23,135 nt of DNA, from the NCBI GenBank assembly GCA_964572365.1, contig CAZNFK010000031.1:1-23135 (forward strand). The letters are read 5' to 3'. Positions 1 through 6,749 of this stretch are shown here, one piece after another (the stretch's first letter is position 1; each line of letters begins with the position of its first letter). Position numbers and translations under genes: made by a program. This DNA is from Salinimicrobium sp964572365 (GTDB lineage Bacteria > Bacteroidota > Bacteroidia > Flavobacteriales > Flavobacteriaceae). The notes beneath the pieces are model-generated. The model saw nothing but the letters and a program-made list of their open reading frames with translations. It was not told where the DNA came from and made no database searches.

Positions 1-62
1 TCCCACTTCTTTAAAGCCCGCGCCTTGCAGGCTTGTCTTTAAAGGTGGTCATTAAGAGCCTG

Positions 63-82
63 TCCTGAGCGAAGTCGAAGGA
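63..82. repeat. Dispersed-repeat-like word TCCTGAGCGAAGTCGAAGGA
   Basis: The word carries complementary ends (TCCT/AGGA) around an imperfect middle. From memory, close variants of its reverse complement recur as a short interspersed repeat in many bacterial genomes, including Bacteroidota. Only one copy is seen in this window, so repeat status rests on recall and not on internal evidence. Confidence 0.4.
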
Positions 83-99
83 TCGCCGCCTTTTTTTAT

Positions 100-132
100 A
101 AAGCCTCAACAGCAATGTTGGGGCTTTTTTTT
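100..132 (+). terminator. Intrinsic terminator of a gene left of the window
   Basis: An 11-bp stem (100-110 with 117-127, one G-U pair) closes a 6-nt loop and runs into a T-tract ending at 132. It reads on the plus strand, so it should end a plus-strand transcript entering from the left. A second T-run at 91-97 lies just upstream. Confidence 0.6.
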
Positions 133-337
133 CCTTTAAATTCAAATCTGGATACTAATCTTAGCACCCCTGCCGGCAGGCTAAATAGCCGACGAGGGTA
201 GGAGAGTCCCGATTCGCTGTCCGAAAAATCACTTCAGGAATCGCACTGGCGACGATAAGTGGCGGGTTCATTAGAAGCATCCTGATAACGATGACCACCC
301 CTCCTTTCTTCGGGTAGGAGGGGAACATTTTAATAAC

Positions 338-376
338 AAGATTTCTGAAGGCCGCTGACGCGGATTTGGAAATCTT
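338..376. repeat. Nested inverted repeat at the 3' side of murF
   Basis: Outer arms AAGATTTC (338-345) and GAAATCTT (369-376) enclose an inner hairpin CCGC-TGAC-GCGG (352-363). It lies 22 bp beyond the murF stop. There is no T-tract on the murF-reading strand, so it may stabilise the mRNA 3' end or be a repeat, and is not a classic terminator. Confidence 0.4.
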
Positions 377-397
377 TGCAGTCCTTGAACTAAGGAT

Positions 398-1675
398 TTA
401 CAAGAACTCCAGCACCCTCTCCAAAGCCATACCCCTGGAACCTTTTATTAAAACAACAGTATCTGATAATTCATTCGGCTTGAAATTCATCGTAAAATCT
501 TCAAAGGTTCTGTACTTTTTAATACTCTTCTTAGACGTTGTCTTGTAGAAGTTTTCTCCAATGAGATATACCCGGTCAAATTTGGCTTTTTCGAGCCTCT
601 CCGCAAGCTTTTGATGTTCTTCTTCGGCAAGATCTCCCATTTCGAACATGTCTCCTAAAATAGCGGCTTTTGTTCCTCCCTTCATCTTTTCTAAATTTTC
701 GATCGCAGCTTCCATGCTTGTGGGATTCGCATTGTAAGCATCCAGAATTATATGGAGTGAATCTTTAATGATGATCTGGGAGCGGTTATTTCCCGGGATG
801 TAATTTTCAAGGGCTTCCTTTATCTTTTGGGGTTCTACTCCAAAGTAAGTGGCTATGGCGTAAGCTGCTGCCATATTAGTCGCGTTATAGCTTCCGGTTA
901 ACTGACTGATGATCTCCTTGCCATTTACCGCTATGCCTGCAGTGGAATCTCTATTGATGTATTTGATCTTTACCTCTGCCTCCTGATCCTGTCCAAAACT
1001 GAATATTTTCGGATAAGAACTCTGCTTATGCTGAATAGGATCATCTGTATTCAGAAACAGGGTTTTTCCTTCTCCTTTAAGGTAATCATAAAGTTCGCTT
1101 TTTCCCTTGATCACGCCTTCTACACTTCCGAAGCCTTCAAGATGGGCTTTTCCGAAGTTTGTAATGTATCCAAAATCGGGTTGGGCGATCTGGCACAAAA
1201 AAGCAATTTCCTGCAGGTGATTGGCTCCCATTTCAACTATTCCCAACTCAGTTTCCGAAGTCATGGACAGCAAAGTAAGCGGAACCCCAATATGGTTATT
1301 CAAATTGCCAACCGTTGCAGTAGTTCTGAATTTTTTGGAAAGTGCTGCATTGATCAACTCTTTGGTCGTGGTTTTGCCATTGCTTCCTGTGAGGGCGATG
1401 ATTGGAATACCCAAGTTTTGGCGGTGAAAACGCGCCAGATTCTGCAAGGTATCGAGCACATTATCTACTAGGATGAAACTTTCATTCCCGTTGTATTCCT
1501 TTTCATCAATAACAGCAAATTTCGCCCCTTTCTCAAGAGCCTGGCCGGCGAATTCATTGGCGTTGAAATTTTCCCCTTTTAGGGCAAAAAATATGCTTTG
1601 TTCTTTTATTTTCCTGGTATCTGTGCTCACTCCGGAGCTTTCCAGGAACAACTTATGTAGATCTTCTAATTTCAT
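398..1675 (-). CDS. murF: UDP-N-acetylmuramoyl-tripeptide--D-alanyl-D-alanine ligase MurF
   Basis: MurF adds the D-Ala-D-Ala dipeptide to the UDP-MurNAc-tripeptide using ATP, the last cytoplasmic step in making the peptidoglycan pentapeptide precursor. The 425-residue product shows the Mur-ligase order: an N-terminal UDP-binding domain with the STDTRKI segment near residues 17-23, then the central ATPase domain with P-loop TGSNGKTTTKE at about 96-106 and the EMGANH segment, then a C-terminal domain with DAYNANPTSM and ILGDMFEMG, both characteristic of MurF. The ATG at 1675 gives the usual length. It lies downstream of gldJ on the same strand, but a hairpin terminator (1686-1717) stands between them, so its transcription is at least partly separate or depends on read-through. 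No strong promoter box was recognised. Confidence 0.95.
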   Translation of the reverse strand: MKLEDLHKLFLESSGVSTDTRKIKEQSIFFALKGENFNANEFAGQALEKGAKFAVIDEKEYNGNESFILVDNVLDTLQNLARFHRQNLGIPIIALTGSNGKTTTKELINAALSKKFRTTATVGNLNNHIGVPLTLLSMTSETELGIVEMGANHLQEIAFLCQIAQPDFGYITNFGKAHLEGFGSVEGVIKGKSELYDYLKGEGKTLFLNTDDPIQHKQSSYPKIFSFGQDQEAEVKIKYINRDSTAGIAVNGKEIISQLTGSYNATNMAAAYAIATYFGVEPQKIKEALENYIPGNNRSQIIIKDSLHIILDAYNANPTSMEAAIENLEKMKGGTKAAILGDMFEMGDLAEEEHQKLAERLEKAKFDRVYLIGENFYKTTSKKSIKKYRTFEDFTMNFKPNELSDTVVLIKGSRGMALERVLEFL

Positions 1676-1685
1676 TGGATAAAGC

Positions 1686-1717
1686 TATAAAAAAAGCCCT
1701 AACAGAATTAGGGCTTT
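1686..1717 (-). terminator. Intrinsic terminator between gldJ and murF
   Basis: A perfect 10-bp stem (1693-1702 with 1708-1717, core AAAGCCCTAA) closes a 5-nt loop. Read on the minus strand it follows the gldJ stop and ends in a T-run over 1692-1689 and beyond. It should stop or attenuate gldJ transcripts before murF. Confidence 0.75.
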
Positions 1718-1738
1718 AAACTTATAATTGAGCAGGAA

Positions 1739-3400
1739 TTAATTTCCTGCAGATTTATTTTTACTAAGTGACTTTGAACCTACACGTGACATTGCATTTC
1801 TAAAACCTATGTAATCTGTAGCCATGTCCTGAGGGAAATATCTTCTCTGCGCAGGATCCAGCCAGTAAGCGCGGTCTTTCCATGAGCCACCTTTGTACAC
1901 CCTTACGTTGTCATCAACAAGTGTTGTTCTTCCGGTTGAACTGTCGTATTTGAGATTTTCGCTTCCTGTGCTGTCAATAGTTGCCGTGTGAATAGGAGAG
2001 TTGTACATCCTCTTTTCCGGTTCCGGTTCGTCAGATTCAGCAAATTGGTTATAGTAACGAGTGGAGCTTCTGTCCCCGTCACGATAGTTGCGGTTGTCGC
2101 TTTCTGAAAAATTGCTTCTCAGATAGGTGTCTTCATCGGTAAGGGGTACGGTGGCAATTTCTCCCGGAAGGTTTCTTGCTACTACTTTTCCGTTACTTAG
2201 GGTGTCATATTGAATTTCATCCACACCAACTACTTTCACTGTACCATCTTCAGTGATGGCATTTTTGGTATAGACATTCCCTCTGTAATAATTAAGGTCA
2301 TTGAATTCATCGTCTACGATGGGTCGATAAACATCGGCAACCCATTCGGCCACATTTCCTGCCATGTCGTATAATCCGAAATCATTAGGAGCGTAGGATT
2401 TCACCTCTGCTGTAATATCGGCGCCGTCATCGCTCCATCCTGCTATTCCGCCATAGTCACCATCTCCCTGTTTGAAGTTTGCCATTTGATCTCCACGTGC
2501 TCTTGGGTCAGCAGATCTTGTGTATTGGCTATCCCAGGGATATTTTTTTCGTCCTCTGTATGCATTGTAGCTTCTTAATTCTACTAAGGCCAAAGCGGCA
2601 TATTCCCATTCTGCCTCAGTAGGTAGACGGTATTCCGGTAAAAGTACACCATGTTTACGCTGAACATATAAGTTGGTACTGTCTTCCGTCATAAAACGGT
2701 CTGCTTTGTTCCCACCTCTTAAAAGACTGTCTTTTCCTCCGTAAACTTTACTCGGAGCATTCAAATAAGCCTCTGTGTTAAAGGTCTGTTCAGGATTCGC
2801 GGTATAACGGGCTCCTTTTAGAGTAAAACCTTCTTCTTCTAAACGGGCTTCGTTAACCCTGTCTGTTCTCCATTTAGAGAATTCCACAGCCTGGATCCAG
2901 CTAACTCCCACCACCGGGTAATTTGCGTAAGCGGGGTGTCGAAGGTAATTCTTTACCATTACTTCGTTGTAACCCAAACGGTTTCTCCAAACCAATGTAT
3001 CGGGAAGAGCACCGGTGTATATATTTCGGTAACGTTCTTCGGTTGGAGGATATACTCTTTTAAGGTAATCCAGGTATTCCAGGTACATTAGGTTGGTTAC
3101 CTCGGTTTCATCCATGTAGAAGGACTGCACGTGCTGTTGCGTTGGGGTGTTGTTCCAATCATGCATCACATCATCCTGAACCCTACCCATTGTAAAGGTT
3201 CCGCCCTCAACAAAAACAAGTCCGGGACCTGTATCCTGCTCGTCAAAATCTGAATTGTAATTAAAACCACCCTCTTTAGAATCAATATCCCAGCCGGTAG
3301 CGCGGGAATTGTTCTTGTAATTATCAGACTTGTTACAACTTAACAGTCCGATACTTACCGCCAGGGCAAAAAATGCTTTTACAGCAACAGTATTTCTCAT
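1739..3400 (-). CDS. gldJ: Gliding motility lipoprotein GldJ
   Basis: GldJ is an outer-membrane lipoprotein needed for flavobacterial gliding and for stability of the GldK-type rings of the type IX secretion system. The product (553 residues from the ATG at 3400; a GTG two codons upstream at 3406 is also open) begins with a lipoprotein signal ending in the lipobox LLSC, cysteine about residue 22. The rest matches the formylglycine-generating-enzyme/sulfatase-modifying fold that GldJ shares with GldK: FVEGGTFTMG near residue 66, VVGVSWIQAVEFSKWRT, YRLPTEAEWEYAA, NDFGLYDMAGNVAEWVADVY, and the C-terminal YKGGSWKDRAYWLDP and IGFRNAMS. In GldJ this fold is taken to be structural and not enzymatic. 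The gene diverges from porV across 473 bp and is followed by a terminator, then murF. Confidence 0.93.
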   Translation of the reverse strand: MRNTVAVKAFFALAVSIGLLSCNKSDNYKNNSRATGWDIDSKEGGFNYNSDFDEQDTGPGLVFVEGGTFTMGRVQDDVMHDWNNTPTQQHVQSFYMDETEVTNLMYLEYLDYLKRVYPPTEERYRNIYTGALPDTLVWRNRLGYNEVMVKNYLRHPAYANYPVVGVSWIQAVEFSKWRTDRVNEARLEEEGFTLKGARYTANPEQTFNTEAYLNAPSKVYGGKDSLLRGGNKADRFMTEDSTNLYVQRKHGVLLPEYRLPTEAEWEYAALALVELRSYNAYRGRKKYPWDSQYTRSADPRARGDQMANFKQGDGDYGGIAGWSDDGADITAEVKSYAPNDFGLYDMAGNVAEWVADVYRPIVDDEFNDLNYYRGNVYTKNAITEDGTVKVVGVDEIQYDTLSNGKVVARNLPGEIATVPLTDEDTYLRSNFSESDNRNYRDGDRSSTRYYNQFAESDEPEPEKRMYNSPIHTATIDSTGSENLKYDSSTGRTTLVDDNVRVYKGGSWKDRAYWLDPAQRRYFPQDMATDYIGFRNAMSRVGSKSLSKNKSAGN

Positions 3401-3406
3401 ATTCAC

Positions 3407-3873
3407 AATTTCTTTGGTAGCAATTCTGGCTTTGCAATATAGTAATTAACGCAAAACTTCCAAGATTATTTTAACTGGCCCTCAATACTCTGGCAGCCTG
3501 TGAACCTTGGTCCTTACGCTTTATTTAGATATTCTTTTTAATGCGGAAGAAGAGCTTTTAAAAAAAATTTTACTCTTTCCGCAATTTCTCCTGCAAAACA
3601 AAAGTAATTGTTTTTTCTAACTTAGTTATAAATCCTGAAAAATGGAAATGAAACGTCACTGTGATTGTAATTCTTTTAGGCCTGTATGATATTTTTTGTA
3701 GGAAATTGAGAATGAGGGATTTTATCGATATTAATCCCCTTTTTGAAGAAAAAGAAGTTCAAATTATAAGTATTGGTTAAATTCTGCGTTATCAACAAAC
3801 AAAAGGATAAATTGCCGTTATTCCTTATTTTGTAGATGTTTTCAGGTATATTTGTTAATTATTAATTAGACCT
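3407..3873. other. Divergent gldJ-porV intergenic region, no gene seen
   Basis: This AT-rich stretch separates the divergent gldJ and porV. I find no open frame with a recognisable product and no fragment of a PorU-like protease. It must carry promoters in both directions. The only clear element is the porV -7 box at 3847-3854. Its AT richness resembles ordinary flavobacterial promoter DNA. Confidence 0.6.
3847..3854 (+). promoter_or_regulatory. Putative porV -7 box, TATATTTG
   Basis: TATATTTG fits the Bacteroidota -7 consensus TAnnTTTG and lies 19 bp before the porV ATG. A TTTG at 3829-3832 is the nearest -33 candidate, but the 14-bp gap is shorter than the usual 17-23 bp, so the upstream half is weak. 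Confidence 0.45.
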
Positions 3874-5031
3874 ATGAGAAATTTATCACTCTTTTTAATA
3901 AGTGTAGTGTTGCTTTCAAATGCAAAAACAATGGCCCAGGAGGAGCAGGATAGAGTTATTACCACAGCTGTTCCTTTTCTGTTGATCGCTGCCGATGCGC
4001 GTGCGGCAGGTATGGGTGATCAGGGGGTTGCTACTAGAGTTGATGCTTTTTCCCAGCAATGGAATCCTGCAAAATATGTCTTTGCCGAAACTCAACAAGG
4101 TTTCGGGGTAACTTATACGCCTTATTTAAGTGAGTTGGTGAGCGATATTTTCCTCGGAAATATTACCTATTATAATCGTATTAATGAGAGAAGTGCTTTT
4201 GGGGCCAGTTTCAAATACTTTAGTATGGGGAATATTGAGGCGAGAGATAATCCAGAAGATCTTCCTCTTATTTTGAGTCCAAATGAATTCACACTGGATC
4301 TTTCCTATGCTTTAAAACTAAGTGAAACTTTCTCTATGTCGGTGGCCGGTCGTTATTTAAGATCTGATCTAAAGCTGGCTCCCGTGGATCCCGATGCGAC
4401 AGCGGCGAGTACATTTGGTGTCGATGTAGCTGCTTTTTATCGAAGCCGGCCTATTGATTTCACCAAATTTGACGGTAGATGGCGGGCCGGAGTGAATTTT
4501 TCGAATATAGGACCCAAGATCAAATACGATGAAGGAGGGCAGGAAAACTTTATTCCTACAAACCTGAAATTAGGGGGTGGTTTTGATTTTATTCTTGACC
4601 AGTCCAATACTATTGGTACTTACCTGGAGTTCAATAAACTTTTGGTGCCTACGCCACAAGATTTCGATAATGACGGCGATATTGATGCAGAAGATAACCA
4701 GGAATACAATTCCATTGGAGCTGTTGAAGGTATTTTCAAATCTTTTGGTGATGCACCCGATGGGTTCAATGAAGAATTAAAAGAAGTTACTTACGCGATT
4801 GGCGCAGAGTATATCTACGAGGATATTTTTTCCATGAGAACCGGGTATTTCCACGAAAGTCCCGAGAAGGGTTCCAGGGAGTTCATCTCATTTGGCGCAG
4901 GTTTCAGGTACACTGTAGTGAATATTGATATCTCTTATTTATTCTCAACTTCAGAAGTAGTGAGTCCTTTGGAAGGAACTCTGCGGTTTGGTCTTACCTT
5001 TAACTTCGGAAGAGAATATAACGAGTATTAG
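3874..5031 (+). CDS. porV: Type IX secretion outer-membrane protein PorV (LptO)
   Basis: PorV is a FadL-like outer-membrane beta-barrel that shuttles type IX secretion cargo from the SprA translocon to the PorU attachment complex. The 385-residue product starts with a signal peptide ending near AKTMAQ (residues 17-22). The mature part opens with ITTAVPFLLIAADARAAGMG, a strongly conserved PorV start, and continues as alternating barrel strands to the C-terminal FGLTFNFG. The segment DAPDGFNEELKEVTYAIGAE (about 293-312) is also typical. At 263-274 a DFDNDGDIDAED loop looks like an EF-hand/dockerin-type calcium loop. gldJ is its divergent neighbour; porU, adjacent to porV in Flavobacterium johnsoniae, is not here. 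The start is the ATG at 3874. Confidence 0.92.
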   Translation: MRNLSLFLISVVLLSNAKTMAQEEQDRVITTAVPFLLIAADARAAGMGDQGVATRVDAFSQQWNPAKYVFAETQQGFGVTYTPYLSELVSDIFLGNITYYNRINERSAFGASFKYFSMGNIEARDNPEDLPLILSPNEFTLDLSYALKLSETFSMSVAGRYLRSDLKLAPVDPDATAASTFGVDVAAFYRSRPIDFTKFDGRWRAGVNFSNIGPKIKYDEGGQENFIPTNLKLGGGFDFILDQSNTIGTYLEFNKLLVPTPQDFDNDGDIDAEDNQEYNSIGAVEGIFKSFGDAPDGFNEELKEVTYAIGAEYIYEDIFSMRTGYFHESPEKGSREFISFGAGFRYTVVNIDISYLFSTSEVVSPLEGTLRFGLTFNFGREYNEY

Positions 5032-5074
5032 ATCGTGAAGAAAAAAACACATCTATAATTCCTTCAATATTAGT

Positions 5075-5082
5075 TAACTTTG
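5075..5082 (+). promoter_or_regulatory. Putative cdd -7 box, TAACTTTG
   Basis: TAACTTTG matches TAnnTTTG exactly. Transcription would begin around 5089, giving a leader of roughly 65 nt that contains the hairpin at 5106-5131. No convincing -33 TTG is present at the usual distance. Confidence 0.45.
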
Positions 5083-5105
5083 CTTTCCTAAAAGCAATGA
5101 TCTTA

Positions 5106-5136
5106 CTCCCGGACTTCTGAAGTCACGGGAGCTTTT
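5106..5136 (+). terminator. Hairpin plus short T-run ahead of cdd (porV terminator or cdd leader attenuator)
   Basis: CTCCCG (5106-5111) pairs with CGGGAG (5126-5131), and GACTT (5112-5116) with AAGTC (5120-5124), leaving a 3-nt loop and one bulged A. TTTT follows at 5133-5136. An AAAAG run near 5090-5094 could extend the stem by pairing with CTTTT. It may end porV transcripts, yet it lies after the apparent cdd promoter box, so it would also sit inside the cdd leader. Confidence 0.55.
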
Positions 5137-5154
5137 ATCTGTAGAAACTAAGAA

Positions 5155-5637
5155 ATGAAAAAAATAACCATCAGTGCCAACCTTGATATCTATGATTCTA
5201 TAGAGGAACTACCAAAGGAGGCGCAGGAATTAATGCGGGAAGCGATTGCTGCACGCGAAAATTCGTATTCCCCTTATTCAAAATTCCGAGTTGGGGCGGC
5301 CATTCTCCTTGAAACCGGAGAGGTGATAACAGGTAGTAACCAGGAAAATGCATCTTATCCTGCGGGATTATGTGCAGAAAGAACGGCGATCTTCTATGCC
5401 GGGGCGAAATACCCCGGAGTGAAAATGCAGAGGCTGGCTCTTTCAGCACGTTCATTAAATCACGCGGTTGAAACACCTACGCCGCCTTGCGGTTCTTGCA
5501 GGCAGGCTATTGCCGAATATGAAGTGAAGCAGGAACAACCCATTGAGATCTTTTTTATGGGCGAAAAAGGAAAGGTCGTAAAAGCCAGTTCTGTGTCAGA
5601 TCTTTTGCCGCTCATTTTTGATAATTCCTATCTATAG
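5155..5637 (+). CDS. cdd: Cytidine deaminase
   Basis: Cytidine deaminase hydrolyses cytidine and deoxycytidine to uridine and deoxyuridine in pyrimidine salvage; it is a cytoplasmic zinc enzyme. The 160-residue product shows the single-domain tetrameric type. SYSPYSKFRVGAA lies at 37-49 and the first zinc/catalytic motif CAE at 73-75, with C73 as a zinc ligand and E75 as the proton shuttle. The second motif PCGSCRQ lies at 111-117 and supplies C112 and C115. The ASYPAGLCAERTA stretch is family-typical. The N-terminal 15 or so residues before the core are somewhat longer than in the Bacillus enzyme. It sits between porV and pdhA, with its own promoter-like box and a hairpin in the leader. Confidence 0.93.
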   Translation: MKKITISANLDIYDSIEELPKEAQELMREAIAARENSYSPYSKFRVGAAILLETGEVITGSNQENASYPAGLCAERTAIFYAGAKYPGVKMQRLALSARSLNHAVETPTPPCGSCRQAIAEYEVKQEQPIEIFFMGEKGKVVKASSVSDLLPLIFDNSYL

Positions 5638-5690
5638 ATTTTCATAGGATTTTTACTGTATAAACTATTTTCCATTCCTTTTGAAAATAG

Positions 5691-5698
5691 TATTTTTG
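5691..5698 (+). promoter_or_regulatory. Putative pdhA -7 box, TATTTTTG
   Basis: TATTTTTG matches TAnnTTTG and lies 47 bp before the pdhA ATG. A T-run at 5668-5671 occupies the -33 position but lacks the G. It is the best candidate for driving the pdhA-pdhC pair. Confidence 0.45.
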
Positions 5699-5745
5699 TG
5701 TTTCTCTTGGCGCAGGCAAAAGTCTGCATTAAAAATTAGTTGTTA

Positions 5746-6747
5746 ATGAAGAAAATTACAAAAGCCACTTACCTGAAGTGGTACGAGGACATGCTGTTCT
5801 GGCGTAAGTTTGAAGATAAACTTGCACAGGTGTATATTCAGCAGAAAGTGAGAGGGTTTTTGCACCTGTATAACGGCCAGGAGGCTATTCTTGCAGGCGC
5901 ATTACATGCTATGGACCTGGAAAAAGATCGTATGATCACTGCTTATCGTAACCACGTGCAGCCAATTGGTATGGGAGTGGACCCTCGCAGGGTGATGGCA
6001 GAGCTATATGGAAAGAAAACAGGAACATCTCAGGGAATGGGAGGTTCTATGCACATATTCTCGAAAGAGCATCGTTTTTACGGTGGTCACGGAATTGTAG
6101 GAGGACAGATCCCTCTGGGAGCCGGTCTTGCCTTTGCCGATAAATATTTTAAAAGAGATGCGGTAACCCTTACTTTCTTAGGAGATGGTGCTGCCCGTCA
6201 GGGATCTCTTCACGAGACATTTACCATGGCTGTAAAATGGAATTTACCGGTTGTTTTCTGTGTGGAGAACAATGGATATGCTATGGGAACTTCTGTGGCG
6301 CGTACCTCAAAAAGTACCGAAATATGGAAGTTAGGATTAGGATATGATATGCCTTGCGGGCCTGTTGATGCCATGAATCCTGAAAAAGTGGCCGAAGCCC
6401 TTGACGAAGCCATAGCTCGTGCAAGAAAAGGTGAAGGTCCAACTTTCCTTGAATTGAAGACGTATCGTTACCGTGGACACTCAATGAGTGATGCACAAAA
6501 ATACCGTACAAAAGAAGAGGTGGCAGAGTATCAAAAGATCGATCCTATCACCCAGGTAAAGGATATTATCAAGAAGAACAAATACGCTTCAGATAAGGAG
6601 ATCAAAACAATTGACAAACGAGTTAAAGATCTGGTTTCGGAATGTGAGCAGTTTGCTGAAGAATCTGATTTCCCGGACATCCAGACCATGTATGATGTTG
6701 TTTACGAACAAAAAGATTATCCGTTTTTACCCCATAAATTAAAATAA
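5746..6747 (+). CDS. pdhA: Pyruvate dehydrogenase E1 component, alpha subunit
   Basis: The alpha subunit of the thiamine-diphosphate E1 enzyme decarboxylates pyruvate and, together with the beta subunit, passes the acetyl group to the lipoyl arm of E2. The thiamine-diphosphate/magnesium motif runs from GDG (146-148) to NN (175-176), within GDGAARQGSLHE and VVFCVENNGYAMGTS. YNGQEA, TAYRNH and GTSQGMGGSMHIF are E1-alpha signatures, and the C-terminal YRYRGHSMSDAQKYR is the conserved loop near the active site. I start at the ATG at 5746 (333 residues); an in-frame TTG at 5740 would add two residues. The pdhC gene begins 2 bp after its stop. The beta subunit gene is not nearby, so it must lie elsewhere. 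Confidence 0.95.
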   Translation: MKKITKATYLKWYEDMLFWRKFEDKLAQVYIQQKVRGFLHLYNGQEAILAGALHAMDLEKDRMITAYRNHVQPIGMGVDPRRVMAELYGKKTGTSQGMGGSMHIFSKEHRFYGGHGIVGGQIPLGAGLAFADKYFKRDAVTLTFLGDGAARQGSLHETFTMAVKWNLPVVFCVENNGYAMGTSVARTSKSTEIWKLGLGYDMPCGPVDAMNPEKVAEALDEAIARARKGEGPTFLELKTYRYRGHSMSDAQKYRTKEEVAEYQKIDPITQVKDIIKKNKYASDKEIKTIDKRVKDLVSECEQFAEESDFPDIQTMYDVVYEQKDYPFLPHKLK

Positions 6748-6749
6748 TT

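Larger units (their letters stand above)
1..397. other. Non-coding, hairpin- and repeat-rich region downstream of murF
   Basis: I see no credible gene here. The stretch holds several structured elements: an inverted repeat at 3-48 whose arms are CCAC and the self-palindromic CTTTAAAG (9-16 and 37-44); a repeat-like word at 63-82; a terminator at 100-132; the 12-bp palindrome CCTGCCGGCAGG at 169-180; a hairpin with 8-bp arms CCCCTCCT/AGGAGGGG at 298-323; and a hairpin at 338-376. The plus-strand terminator suggests a plus-strand gene ends just left of the window. Density of unrelated hairpins is typical of intergenic repeat islands; I cannot assign a function. Confidence 0.6.

Noticed and set aside
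298..323. Hairpin CCCCTCCT/AGGAGGGG considered as the murF terminator
   Set aside because: On the minus strand the stem is followed by GTGGTCATCG, with no T-run, so it does not fit an intrinsic terminator.
1028..1471. 147-codon plus-strand open frame opposite murF
   Set aside because: Lies wholly inside the murF coding region on the other strand; its translation shows no domain, and murF is strongly supported.
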